Source of the DNA: Hirundichthys speculiger
Taxonomy: Eukaryota > Chordata > Actinopteri > Beloniformes > Exocoetidae
Reading direction: 5' to 3'
Length of the DNA stretch: 64,000 nt
Assembly (NCBI GenBank): GCA_018398805.1
Contig: JAGFBZ010000900.1
Span: 620,001 to 684,000, forward strand
Shown here: positions 24,709 to 37,080 of the stretch, in pieces
Layout: each line of letters opens with the position of its first letter
Position numbering within the stretch: the stretch's first letter is position 1
The notes under the pieces: model-generated
Seen by the model: only the letters and a program-made list of their open reading frames with translations
What the model was told of the DNA's origin: nothing
Databases searched by the model: none
Program-made: the position numbers and the translations under genes

Positions 24709-24739
24709 AAACTACGCGCGCTGACGTCAGAGGAGGTAG

Positions 24740-25637
24740 GAAGAGCAGGAGGGAGGGGGTGAATAGGGGGGGGGGGGGGGTGCGCTGTGAACGCGCCCAA
24801 CTGATCCCCGGCGGAGGGCAGCGAGGGCGCGCATCTCTGTCCTCTGCTTGAGAAGCGACTGCAGGGGAGCCAGATGCCCGACTGCGCGCCGCTGCCTGTG
24901 GATCCCCGTCCCGAACAGCAGAGCCGGCGGGAGCCGCAGACCGTCTCACCCCCTGACGGCAGAGAAGGAGAGGAGGAAGGCGGCAAACGCGGAGTAGGAA
25001 TCGGTGTTCTGATGTCTCTTTTCCCTTGGACTCGCGCGCTCTGCTTCAGCCTCTACTTCAGATGAAGAGCTTCTGTGGACTTGGAGTAGCGGGCGTCCTC
25101 AGAAAGAGCCGCCGTCCTCCCGCTCTGCCTCTGCGGCTGCGGCTCTGCTCACTGTGAACGGAATATACGGCGCACATCTGTGCGTCAAACCATGGAGATT
25201 ATCTGACGTGGATTTATATTTATGTTTTTTTTTTTAGCAAAACTGGACATCCACAGTAACGTTATTCCCCCCCCCCCCCCCCCTTCTTTTCTAATTTTTA
25301 GATTTCGTTTTTTCTGTTCTGTTCATTTGTTTGATCTGTTCCACTTTATGATTTCATGTCTTTCGCTTTTCTTTCTTGTTTTAATGTAATAGTTTATTTG
25401 TTTTGTGGTTGTTGTTTTTTTTTTTTTTTTTTGGGGGGGGGGGGGGCGCTTTTTGATTTGTGGGACTCGCAGAAGTAGGATGCCTCGCAGAGAACATTTC
25501 TGGGAGCAGAGAGCGGGAACAGGATGATGGTCTCCTTCTCCATCTGTGACGTGCCATGGACGGGAAACTTAATTTGCACCCACGGAACCGATCGGGGAAA
25601 AGCCGTCGCCTCAAATAACTACCACTGACAACGATCA
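24740..25637 (+). other. Putative 5' non-coding first exon of an unidentified gene
   Basis: Downstream of the CRE the plus strand runs through CpG-rich sequence to a good donor-like site CAG|GTAACG at 25637/25638. After it the composition changes to A-rich intron-like DNA. The exon would hold only short upstream-type frames: 24874-25065 (63 codons, starting MPDCAPLPVD) and a 34-codon frame starting near 25524. No long frame crosses the donor, so the true start codon would be in a later exon outside this window or far downstream. The gene cannot be named from this sequence. If right, most of 25.6-64 kb would be its first intron. Exon limits are inference. Confidence 0.35.
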
Positions 25638-26141
25638 GGTAACGTACTCTGTCAGAAAAAAAACAAAACAACTCTAGATTTCTGTAAAAAAAAAGAAAGG
25701 AAAAGAAAAAAGAAAGAAAGATAGGAGAAGCGATTGTGTCTGTCTACATCCTTGCCTTTCTCAGCTTGTACAGCCTATTAATTTACTGTGTCTTGGACAT
25801 CCATTTATAAGAATCACGCATCCACCCTCGGCAACAGGACGGTTTTCTTTTTTTTCTTCTTCTTCTTCTTTCTTTCTTTTTTTGTTGCCTGTAGTTTCAG
25901 ACGACTGAGTCACATCGGCGGTTTAACAGTGAGGATGCGTGATCTGTAAATCCCCACGCACGTCTCAGTAGTTCAATTACAAGCTACTAATAGAGCGCAG
26001 GTGGACTGTTGAAGCCCCCCCCCCCCCTCCCTCCCTCCCCCCGTATACCCCCTCCCTCAGCGGGAAACACAGAGAGCTGTATGATCGTCCCTAAAGCTGC
26101 TGGCAGAAATGGAACTTTGCGCAGTGGCCAAAAGAAGCGTT

Positions 26142-26186
26142 CGCGCGCGCGCACACACACACCACACACATACGCACACGCACGCA
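26142..26186. repeat. (CG)n(CA)n alternating purine-pyrimidine tract
   Basis: CGCGCGCGCGCACACACACA followed by mixed CA/CG repeats. Alternating purine-pyrimidine with CG steps is a classical Z-DNA-forming sequence. Confidence 0.8.
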
Positions 26187-27223
26187 CCAGAGGCTGGAAA
26201 TGATTGCTGGCAGGAGGACAGCTCCTCCGTGGCCTGATTAGCGCTGGAGGTTAGAGGGGCCGATGCCGGTTTCCTCCGCGCTCTGTGCGCAAGAGTGAAT
26301 GAGTGAGTGGGCGCCTTCTGCCGCTGAATGTTAAAGAGCCAGGATGTACCAAAGAGCGCTCGCTGGGAAGTGGAGGGGGGGTGAGGGGGGGTTGCTCCTT
26401 GGCTTTGTATCGATGCAACAGAAAGTCCTTTGAAATCTACCTGACTGCGGTCCGACGCGTTTGTGGCGCTGATATGGCGCGTCTGGCCGCGGCGCGCGTC
26501 TGCCGCAGTGCCTCCTCCTGCTCGGTCCGGTGTTATTTACAGGAAAATTCTAACTATGCATGCGGTTTTTTTATGCGACGACAGTTCCTCAGATGCTCGG
26601 CTCTGGGGGGGAGGCAGGTGGCTCCCGCGACGATGAGCGGGAATGACAAGCGGGACCCGACAACGGGAGTGGACAGGAGCCTCTGAGCGTCCTCTCCTCC
26701 CCGAGTCCCCCCTTCTTTTCCCATCTGTTGAGCATGCAGTACGTGCGCTCTTCTCTGCACGCATCTCTATTCAAACTCCCATCGCTGCCTGAATAACGGC
26801 TGTTAGACGCACGGAAACAGAGACCTCAATTATAATGTTGCTTAAATGGCCATCTGTTGTGTTAAAGAATTTCCCACAATAGTCTTATTTGACTATCTTT
26901 TCCCGAACTCCGCTGCAGCAGTCTGTGAGTGGACTAGTGTGAGCCTGGAGGAGCACAGGATGAAAGTCTTGATCAGTATTCCTCTATTCCGGTCTTTGGG
27001 AGCCACTTCCCTGCATGTTTGACATATTTTCCTGCTCCAGCTCACCCGATGCACTGAATTTACTGACATTTCAACATGATTTTCCACCCAAACACCCTAA
27101 AGTGATTATTATAATATTCAGAGGAATGCTGCTGTGCGGTGCTGCAATAGTTTCCAATGGAGTTTTGGTTATTTCTGAGATCACGAGGACACATTTCCTC
27201 ATACTGTGGTAACTCCACAATTA

Positions 27224-28015
27224 TGGAGCCCCGTTTGGGTCATAATTCAATGAATAAATGAGTCTATTATTATAAAATATAGGCGTTTATTATTATGAAA
27301 TATTTCCCATTATTATGATAATGGTTTCGTTTTTCATAAGAATGAGCTTTTAGTTTTTCATAAGAATTATTTGTGTGTCAATCACAGCAGAGAGGGCGGA
27401 GCCATTTATGTGATTGGCTGCTCTTTCATTCAGGCATAAGCAACAGAACAGTGAATATCGATAGTGGGCGAGAGGTGCAATGTATATACTCCAGGCCAGT
27501 AGGTGGCAGAATGCACCTCAGTTTACGGTTAAAAGTTGACATCGACTAAGAAACTTCAAGGTTTCCCGTAGCTCAGTCCAAGCTGCCATAGCTACAATCA
27601 GACTAGGAGCGCACCTTGATGACGCCACGGCCCGCTGCTAACGGGACCTCACGGCCAAAACTAGTCGATGTCAGAGCGTAGAATGGAGAAGGATCAGCCA
27701 ATGAGCGTGCAGGTCAACCACTGGCCCCGCCCAGTGGCAAAATGTTATTCATATGTAAAAACTCATTCTTATGAAAAACGAAGCCATTATGTAAAAACTC
27801 ATACTTAGATTTAAAAAAAGCCATTCTGAAATAAACTATTATGCATTAAACTAAGATTAAATAATAATAAAAATATATTTAATAATAATTACATTTTTTT
27901 CATAATAATGGGAAACATTTCATAATAATTGATACGTATTTCATAATAACAAATGCCTGTATTTCTTAATAATAGACTCATTTATTCATTGAATTATGAC
28001 CCAAATGGGGCTCCA
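27224..28015. mobile_element. TA-flanked fold-back element, copy 1
   Basis: TA at 27222-27223 and 28016-28017 flank long inverted arms starting TGGAGCCCCGTTTGGGTCAT and, on the complement, TGGAGCCCCATTTGGGTCAT. The arms are rich in TTATTATGAAATA repeats. The centre (27375-27740) includes GGGCGGAGCCATTTATG, CCAGTAGGTGGCAGAATG and CAGCCAATGAGCGTGCAGG, shared with copy 2. In this copy the middle of the centre (27553-27690) is different and is bounded by an inverted pair GACATCGACTA (27538-27548) / TAGTCGATGTC (27662-27672). No transposase. The superfamily is uncertain: a TA target fits Tc1/mariner-type or related cut-and-paste systems. Confidence 0.8.
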
Positions 28016-30096
28016 TAGACAATATCCCTCACAATTTGCTATCCAATTGTCACAATGCTCTCCAAGTCAATACAAAAAATAATACATGTCTTAAATGGAT
28101 AATGGTTTAAATGGAGCTCTGTAAAGTACGTATGAGTAGGTAGTTTCTATGAAATGGTTGCACTACTCAGTTTGTAAAACCAAGGAGGAGTTCTGATGAG
28201 GATAACAGCTCATGAGGGTCATTAGGAAAATGTTCATGATCTGAAACAACCCAAGCCTTGTAAAGGTTTTAGTTGTTTGAGTGAATTGTGTTAGTGCTTA
28301 GTGTGTTTGCTTACCATAATCAGAGTTGTTTTAGATGGTGAAAACTCACTCATCTGCAGCAGTCGTTCTGTTAGCCACCTGATGCCATCTCAGAGTGCAT
28401 CACAGCTCACTGCAGTTCACAGCAAAGCATCAAAAAATCCACAATAACTCCTTTCTTACTGAGTCCCCTTCAAAAAAAAAGACACCTTAAATTGCGCTTC
28501 TTAATGACAATGATGTCCAGCTTCTTGATTCATCCTTTTATGTAATGACGTTGGTGCTACAGGTCTCACTGTCATCGTATCCACATTCAGCCTCTTGTAA
28601 CAGGATGAAGTTCATGGTCAACGCTGTTGATTTGACCAAAAACATTGTCATATGTAGACTTCCATATTAGAGCCCACACATTCAAGACTCATTTCACACA
28701 GGTATCCTTTAACTTTTTTCCTTTGCTGTCAGTCATGAAAGCTTTGAAACACACACACATACAAAATGAAGGATGTATTGCCATTTCCCACCTCGGAGTT
28801 CATCAACAATGAGACGTGAACAAATGAGCCAATCATTTCCTGGGTGCTCCCACATTTGGCACCCTGGGAAAAAAAAAAAACAGGCACAAACTGCTGATTG
28901 CTGGGGTATGTGCTGAAGTTCAGTTATGGAGGAGTTGGTTTCACCATTTACCAAAGTGAAAAAGCACCACTCTGTTAAAACGCTGGACTGACAATTTTAC
29001 GCAGTAAAAGCGAGCCGGTGCGCTCATCTGTTCTACTTGACACTGCACACTCTTATAGTTGCTTATCTTGAATTATACAGCCAGGATTGCATTCAATATT
29101 ATACTTTTGGGATATCTGGAAAGCAACTACAGCTGTCAAATAAATAAAACAAGCATTGATTGAACCAGAAAAGAAACAGCTTCTCTGTGTGTAAATCTCC
29201 AGTTTAGGGACGGGACTTAGAATAGTTCATGGATACAATTAGTAGCGTGTGGCGTGTTGGCAAGCAAAAAGCCCTGCAATAGAACAATTACTGCGCATGA
29301 TAGCCATTTTACATCTGTTTTCAATCCACAACTCCCATATGTTTGTCTTTTCTTACATTTTCATTTGTCTTGCTCCAAAAGCAGTGCCTCTCTCTCCAGA
29401 ATTCGTGTGCTTCTTGCCAGTTTGGTTGAGGCCGTTTCCCACAAAGATCTCCAGAGATTTCCCTCCCTCCTTCAGGAAGAGCCGCTTTATGTGGATTATC
29501 TTCCAGCATGGATTGTCTCATTCTCATCCGCAAATGGAGTCCAAAACGAGATCAAGTGCTTCATTCACAATTGTAGTCGGTGTCTCGCTCATTATGGCAC
29601 CTGCTCAAAGTGACCTGCCTGAAAAACGGCCTTCTATACTGGCCCAAAGGAGGTGTAAATGGTTTTCATTTTGGGGGTATCTGAAAACGAAGGACTTGGT
29701 ATGATAACAATATGTACAATATGAAAACTTGATTACAGGTTTACAGTTCATTCATACGAAAAAAGGTTTTTTGGGTTTTTTTTGGTTTTTCTCACAGAGA
29801 CACAATGAAACAGCCAGTTTAGACAATAACACGGGAGGGTGGATTAAAAACAGCAGAGCTGAGACAGCGAGTAATGACTGCATTATCGCTTGACGACCAT
29901 CTGAGCAGCTGCTGGAAGTGAAACACATATGACAGTGTGACGTATATCAGCTGAAGATCCATTAAAACCAGCCAGCTCAGTGGCAGTTTTATAAGGCCTA
30001 TAAATGTGGCACTCATAACATCTTCAATACCCATCCACGTGTCATGTGCTAATGCTGCCCATGAAAGCTTTCCCCCTGAATTCCCATTCTTTACTG

Positions 30097-30098
<2 letters not shown>
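28016..30098. other. Unique sequence, no recognisable gene
   Basis: Overlapping open frames at 29249-29704 and 29254-29613 run in two frames at once over unremarkable DNA and show no known domain. I see no splice-site-bounded coding exon. Confidence 0.4.

Positions 30099-30143
<45 letters not shown>
30099..30143. repeat. (CA)n microsatellite
   Basis: About 22 CA units. Confidence 0.95.
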
Positions 30144-30144
<1 letters not shown>

Positions 30145-30249
30145 GGTGCACCTTAACCTCCCCCTCACCTGCCTCTCCGTTGATTTCACGTCTCACTTCT
30201 GCTCAGGCAACGCTGATGGCGAGCATTCATCAATGCACACACACACAGC

Positions 30250-30268
30250 GGGGGGGGGGGGGGGGGGG
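30250..30268. repeat. Poly-G tract
   Basis: 19 consecutive G on the plus strand, 149 bp before the long poly-C tract on the same strand. Confidence 0.9.
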
Positions 30269-30415
30269 TACAGATCACAGTACAGAAAGGGATGGTGGTA
30301 AGTTTGTGTGTATGTATGTGTGCATACACGATGTTTAAATAGTGCACACGGGCCAGGCGACAGCTTGGTCCTGCCTGGATCACTGCACCATGGCTGAGCC
30401 ATTGTTCGTCTGGAT

Positions 30416-30532
<117 letters not shown>

Positions 30533-31139
30533 CTCTTACATGTGCTAAAACACTCTTCCTCCACTTTACTGGCCTTTGCCTTGCAAGCCTTTCCGCCATT
30601 TCTCGTCCATTTGTTTAAGCCTCGTGCATGTATTGTGCCTTCGGACTCATAAGCACTCAGATTTTCCTTAAATCAGCGCAAAAAGCTCCCACTCCTTCCA
30701 TCTGTGGCAGTAGTGGCGAGTCTGGTATATCATTTCAAGCTGTGAATAGCTTCTTCTGTCAGTGTGGCTGCCTGACCCTCCTCAAGTAACTTGCACCAAC
30801 AATGGATCTTAAGACTTTTACGCCGCACACTTTTCAAATCTCTGCTGTCATCTCTCGAAAAAAATCAGTCCATCTCCGACCCAGGCCACGGAGCTGCAAG
30901 TGAGAAAATGTGAAGGACCATCGGGTCGAACGAAGGGTCAGAGAGATGAATGAGCATGCGGAAGCTGCAAAGGAGAAGGTAAAAGTAAATAAATACTATA
31001 TAAAAGAGACGGGAGCGATGCAGAGAAGCATGGTATCCCCTCCTCTGTCCTGCTTCGTATGCTCTGCCATGCTCCATTTGGAGTCGCAGATGCCTCTTGT
31101 CGCTGGGGAAGCATTTATTTGGCGCGGCCCCGGGTGACT

Positions 31140-31720
31140 GTGTCAATATTTGCAGTTATTGCCATTTTGGTTTGGGGGCACCTCTGAAAGCATGACTGAG
31201 CTAGGATGAAGCTCGAGCTAAAGGAGAATACACGGGAAACAAAAGGCCTGGCCCTGCAGTCTCGCTTTGTACAATTAATGAAGCCTTTTGGCAAGAGGAA
31301 TGAAAAAGGATGGGCTTCCTTGAAAATAGGTTGCAGGGAACACATTTCTGATTAATACTGATGGCACGGGGGACAGCATGCTGCCGCAATCCAAACACAG
31401 CGAGCTGTTAATTCAATGAGTTTTAGTGTTAATAAGTCTCTTTTGTGCAAAGACGAACGAGGAACCTTTGCAGGGCAATGACGGCGCAATTTGAGATTGT
31501 TACTTCGTGCACTTGGAGCTGTGTGCTTGTGTGCATTTCAGCAGTGATATTCGCTTTATATGTCATGTTTTTCATAATGTGTGGCCCTTGGGGATCGAGA
31601 AAGAGCAGGGGCTGGCAGATTGTATTGATTCAGTGCATCTAAAGCTTCTGTTTTATTGTATGATACAGGAGGGCCCATGAGGATTCCTTAACTTAACATG
31701 CTTTCATGATTGCTTTTTTT
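31140..31720. promoter_or_regulatory. Candidate conserved non-coding element
   Basis: Repeat-free sequence with many TAAT-core words: ACAATTAATGAAGCC near 31270, CTGATTAATACTGATGG near 31350 and GCTGTTAATTCAATGAG near 31405. The base composition is balanced and there is no coding frame. It looks like developmental enhancer DNA; conservation is untested. Confidence 0.3.
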
Positions 31721-31905
31721 TTTTTTTTTTTTTCCAGGGCTTACAGGACAAGCCTTCGTTTTCATTTCCAGTCCATTTTTATTCTCCTCTCTTGTCTCTG
31801 CAGCCACATTATCATGCCTGTATTTCAAAAAGGCTTCTTCTGTTGTTTATTTTTGGTTTATTCATTTAATGTAAAATGAAATGTAAAAGCTCTCTTTTCC
31901 CACAG

Positions 31906-31977
31906 ACCCCCCCCCCCCCCCCTCCACACACACACACTTACACACAGACACACACACACACCCACACACACACACGG
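31906..31977. repeat. Poly-C followed by (CA)n
   Basis: About 16 C then CA/CACT repeats. Directly read. Confidence 0.9.
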
Positions 31978-32195
31978 CAGCTGAAGTTCCTCGGTGTAAC
32001 TCGGAGCTCAGAGGGGTCCAGGCTCATCTGCTTCAGCAGTCTGGCCTCATCATCAGCAAAGTGCCCTGCTGTCACACCCATTCGCCCCCCATTACGGCTC
32101 AATATAGAGGAGGAAGGTTTGTGTTTGCAGGCCGACGACTGGAATACCGTGTTCTCCTGAAGGAGCCGTGGTCGGATGGGATCCGGTACGCACAC

Positions 32196-35100
32196 GTGTT
32201 CAGTGTCACGTCCATGGACTCAGTGAATACAGCGTCTCTTCTACCAAGAAATTATGAAATATTGCAAATTCCAACCAATGGGAGGGTTTAATTATTAAAA
32301 GCTAGTTAAGCACATTAAAAGAAAGCTATCATGATTAGGTGGCACCATTATTTTTTTTATGAATGTGTTAGGTCAACACTTTCCGTTTGTGTTGCATCCC
32401 AAAAAATTGTTCATTTATCAACATGCAATTTTAAGTTGTAGTCATGGAAAATTCTGATGTGCTTATTTAGATTATGTTTCCAAAAAAAAAAAAAAGCTTT
32501 CCAATCCTGACAGCTCCTGGCATCTTCACACTTACCCTTTGTGAACGAAAGAAATAAGGAAGAAAGAAAACATCTCTGGCAATGTTAAGAGATAGATCTC
32601 ACCTCAAATAAGGCCATTGCATCTCCTCGGGCTGTTGTTGTGAATAAAATGTGTTCTTGGGATTGTGCTCAAATTTGGCTGTTTGAATGAAAGTTGAGAG
32701 AAATGTAATATCGCAAACTCCGAGGGCAAGGATGCTGTCAACTTTTGCATGCTTCCAGTTTCCTTGTTTCATCCTGTCAGTGTGAAGCTCCATGCTACGT
32801 GTGATGCACCTGTAATTATGCATGTCAGAGACGTGTTGGTGGGTGTGCGCCACAGGTTTACCGACTGTCAGAGCTGCAGCTTGCGTGTTTTTGGATGAGG
32901 GAAAGTGGACAGGTGGAGTTCCAGCCCAGAGGCATGCTGGTTAGACTCTCAGTCTGACAGGTGTAACAGTGACAGAGCAGAGTTGCCATGGAGACATCCA
33001 TCACAGCCGTATATGCCTGTTATCACGCTCTGTGTATGCGTGTGTTGAAATCATGACGTGGAAACCAATTGAGGCTTACGCTAAGTCTTAAGCGACTCCA
33101 TGTGAGTTAATGTACTTGTTTGCAGTCCAGAAGCGGCATGCATGCTTCATTGTCTAAGTCTTAATTTCTTCTGAATGATTAAATGTACTGTGTTAATTAC
33201 GGAGAGAGAGAGAGAGAGAGATGGAGAAAGAAATAGAGATAATAAGACAATAAGAGATGTTCTAGTTCTAGCCCTGGCCAGTCTACAAGGTTGCCTGAAA
33301 ATGCGTCTCTCCAATTTGGTTAAAAGATCAAATATTGATCATTTCAATTCTTATATTACTAAAAAGACTTCCTCAATCCTAAAGCACAATGCCTGGATAA
33401 AATAAGAAATTCCAGTGCAAGATATTTCATCCTGTATGCGCGGGGAGAGAGGGGGGGAAAAAAAAAGAAATCTGACCTGCCAACTCCAATTTTGGTTGAT
33501 TCTTATTCTCTCTTCAGAACTATAATCTGTTCTATACAGTCACATAATGGACCAGTCAAATATGAGAGGCGCTGCTTAACCTCTTAGCTTCTGTGAGCTT
33601 TATAACATTAGACGTGGGTGCATACGGGTGCCTGTGGTGCCATGGGTTCAGCTGTGTTGTATAAAATCTGTTGTCCCAGACATTTGGGTTGCCGCTCCAC
33701 CATGGGTTATTTGATTGTTTATCTATTTATTTTTACCTCGCAATCTTCAGAAATTGTTACATTTGGGTTTTCTGTAGAGGGTAGAAAAAGAAGATAACAA
33801 AAAAAAATACTTTTTGTTGTTGGGATTCACTGACACATGGTGGACCTCTGTTTCTGCAAAAACACTCTTTCATCATGGTTTCATGCATAACTTAATGTGC
33901 AACATCTTTCCAACTTGATTATTGGCTGTAAAACTTTGAAGTTTGGCTTTATTTTTACAATGCTAGCATCTATTAGACGAACAATCACTAAGAAGAGAGG
34001 AAATGTGACCATTCAGGCACATCTTTAAAAACCGTTTAAATGATGCGAGCCAACATTCAGAGTCGTTTGTACTAGACTGGCTGCTTCCCGTCCTCGAGCG
34101 TCATCTTTATTCTCCGCTCCTGCCGTCACCTGTCTCCTGCATTCTTGGTTCGATATTTAAACTGTTTACAAAGGCTACCGACTGGCTGTTGCCTTGTGAA
34201 GCTTCCCATATCTCTTGACTCTGAATTAACGGAGGCTAAGCCAGAATCTGCCCAGCGCATTCTTCCAGTGATAACCAGTGGATCTGGCTGCTGGAGCATG
34301 CAGTGACCCAGTCCTGGAGTGCCCGACCCACGGGTTGCCAGCTCTTTCCACAGCCCCTGGGAGCTGCTTGACTTGCCATCTGCTGTTGCCCCATAGGGAA
34401 ACTGGCTTGTCCACAGCTATTTAGGCGATGAGGATCATCGATGTAATGCTTTTTTTTTTTAAAAAACTTGATCTCACTGATCATTTGCAATTTCTGACGG
34501 CTCTTTTGTGGAGACTTTTAACAGTTTTATCATAGATGGCTGCATCCTGCAGGGATACGGCCTCACTAATCTGCAGAGAATCAACAAGAAGACTGCAGCC
34601 AGGAGTTCCTCGATTTCCTTGTCATTCCAGTTTCCCCGCCATCTCTTTTTCCAAATTTTGTTGCTTTCCTGAATGAGTGCCTGAGGGAACGCAGTGCTCA
34701 TTTGTGACAGCTGCACAAGGAACATGTAATTATTTGCATTACCATTCCATTAAGTCACTAAACAGACTCAACACACGTTATATGATTACTGTTAATCACA
34801 GCTGCACAGCGGAGAGCTCACCTGGTCGATCAGACGCCCCAGCTCCTTGTGCAGCTGGCCCACGTTCAAGTCCTAACCCGTCTTCTGCTTCTCTCTCTGC
34901 CCCCGTGTCCTGCCTTGAAAGTGTTTAAGGCCACTGGAGGCACAAAATGTTCCAGTCATACTGGGGGTTGTGTGGGGGAGGGGGCTCCAGGGTTGTGAGC
35001 TGTGCCCACTGGAGCATTTTTTTGGATGTATTCACATAAACCAGATTAGTACCAAATTAGTTGCTTCCACCCTCTGTACGAAAATTAGAAAACATCAAAT

Positions 35101-36439
35101 TCTCTTTGCTCAAACAATTTTAGTGTGTATGTGTGTGTGCTGCTTGAAACTGGCATCACATTTAGCTCCTAAATTAGGTTATAATGGTACATAGCAGGGA
35201 AAAGTTGTTTCTGGTGTGGAGTCGAAGGAAACATCCAGAAAACACGCCAACCCTCCATTAACTTCAGTGGTTCGGTTTTCGACTGAGGCAGAGGTGTGAA
35301 ACGTTGCAGCTTAGTTGAGGTGCAAAGTGGCGCTGACTGGGATGATGGGATATCATTAAGTGGTGTTTTTAAAAGAGTTGTTTGCTTCTCTTTCTCCTTC
35401 ATAGGGCATTTGAATGCGCTTGCTATTTGAGGTTTGCGTCTTTTGCACCGTGTTTATCCAATTTAGCATTTCAGAAGGCAGCAAAGGTGTTTGCTAAAAC
35501 CACACACGGAAACTGTTTATGAATAGCATGTTTTTGACATTTCAGTACAGATATTTCTGGGAGCTCCAGCTACCCAACACCCCTTGATTTCTACCTTTAG
35601 ATGACATGTTTTAGCTGAATGCAGAAGGATGTGTCTCCATATTTAGTTGACAGCATATGGTTTTGTGTTACCTCTGTTTAATGAAACTAAGGAGCACCAT
35701 ATGACCTATATTTTACACTCATCAAAAGCTTTTCCAACTGAAAGTTACAAAAATGTAAACTTTATTTAAGGAACGTAAGAGCAGTCCTAGAAGTTGCAGT
35801 GGGTATCATTTAGCTTTTTAGTTTGCAGCTGAACAGCAAACAGTAACACTTAACACAACAAACATGGGGGAAAAAAAGGATTTTGCCTTGCAGCGTGTTT
35901 TAAAAATGAATTACTGCGCTTAATAGCAGAAGTCCAATTTTCATGGAGCGCCAAAGAGAAACACAGGTCTTTTGAAGCCACGCCGTTGTTCCTACACAGA
36001 TGCATGTGCAATTTAATATCCTCCAACTAAACACTGTGACCAGAGGCTGTGTCAACCGGTGGCTCCCCTGCTACCTTCACAGCATTAGACAGGTAGATGA
36101 AATAAAATGTTGCTGAGACCACAGATGTAATTAAAGTATGGAGTTAGAGGCCATTGGGTTTGCATGGGGCCTCTTCACCCACACACTGTGTACAGGTATT
36201 GGCTCACCGCTCAACGGCTAAAAAGTGCTCTTCATCACTGGGTTCCTGTGCTAACAAAATGCTTAGCGTGCATTGGGAAGCACACGGATTCATGCAAAAA
36301 AAAAAAACAAAAACAGTGCAATCTATTCCTAAAGGTCTTATGCATCAACACTCCAGAATTATGAAAAAAAAAGAAAGAAAAGAAATGCCAAGTGAAATAC
36401 CAATATCAAGTGTTCTGTGTGATGTTATTGGTCTCTCAC
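32196..36439. other. Mostly unique sequence, no recognisable gene
   Basis: Includes a short (GA)n at 33200-33221. The stretch 34190-34700 is repeat-free and of balanced composition, and could be non-coding conserved DNA or degenerate exon; no frame there has a recognisable domain. Confidence 0.4.
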
Positions 36440-37080
36440 ATCATGGTAGAGGAATTTTGACCCACTCTTCTTACCAACACAGCTTGAGTTTATTAACAGA
36501 TCTCATGCACAGAACTGCATTTCAATCACATCGAGATCTGAACTTTAACTGGGCCTCTGCAACACCTTGATCTGGTGTGCTCGGGACCTTTGTTTTAATC
36601 TGCAATGTTATTGTTATTATGTAAAGCGCTTTGTGTTGCCTGAGGGCATGAAAAGTGCTTTTTAAATAAAGTTTTGATTTGATTTGATTTGTTTGGTTGC
36701 ATGACAGAGTTTCAGCTACACTTTATCCGCCGGAGACATATCCTCACATCCGACTCTGGAATGATTTGGGATAAAAAGGATTTAGTCACGCAGTCATGAC
36801 TGACTGACTGTAAGATGCTCAGATCTTTTGGCAGCAAAAAAAGAGACCAAATCATCACTAGTTCACCACTGTGAAGTTGGTATGAGGTGTTACGGTGGAG
36901 GAGACATGGATGGGTTTATACTTCAGGCAGTGAATGCAAGTCATTTACGATTAATGGCTGCAAACCAAGCACAAATCATTATTCCTCAGTTCTGCCAAAG
37001 TCCCAGAGAAGGTGGAACGGCTGTGGTCTGGCTTTGCAGCGGTTTTGGTCCATCCTCGGTGTTACCTCAAGTTCCACATG
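36440..37080 (-). pseudogene. Heavily decayed Tc1-like element (same family as 2120-2680), interrupted by a LINE tail
   Basis: Plus-strand text such as GAATTTTGACCCACTCTTCT (about 36451), GCATTTCAATCACATCGAGA, CTGGGCCTCTGCAACACCTT (36549-36568) and, after the interruption, GAAGTTGGTATGAGGTGTTA (about 36873) is antisense to transposase of a common fish Tc1 family recognised from memory. Order is preserved, but much is deleted and no transposase motif can be translated cleanly. The recognisable part ends at about 36990. Neither terminus was found. Confidence 0.5.
36592..36692 (+). mobile_element. 5'-truncated LINE 3' tail
   Basis: GTAAAGCGCTTTGTGTTGCC, then AAAAGTGCTTTTTAAATAAA and a TTTGA-TTTGATTTGATTTG tail: the 3' end of another fish LINE/SINE group, about 100 bp. 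It splits the Tc1-like sequence between CTCGGGACC and TTGCATGACAGAG. Confidence 0.65.

Larger units (their letters stand above)
24708..26770. promoter_or_regulatory. CpG-rich promoter-like block
   Basis: Abrupt change from AT-rich flank to GC- and CpG-rich sequence (CTACGCGCGCTGACGTCAG at 24712-24730). A perfect CRE, TGACGTCA, is at 24722-24729. The richest parts are 24708-25190 and 26220-26770. No other part of the window has this composition, which in vertebrates marks a gene promoter. Poly-C, poly-G and pyrimidine tracts (25266-25283, 25415-25446, 25845-25885, 26015-26042) break it up. The minus-strand alternative cannot be excluded. Confidence 0.55.

Noticed and set aside
26303..26686. 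127-codon frame in the CpG-rich block
   Set aside because: GC-rich DNA is stop-poor; the product has no domain, is Arg/Ser/Cys rich and has poor start context.
27555..27640. tRNA-like words (CGTAGCTCAGTCC, an A-box look-alike) in fold-back copy 1
   Set aside because: No B-box GGTTCGA and no cloverleaf pairing could be found.
29249..29704. 151-codon frame overlapping a 119-codon frame
   Set aside because: Both frames open over the same DNA without similarity, codon pattern or splice context.
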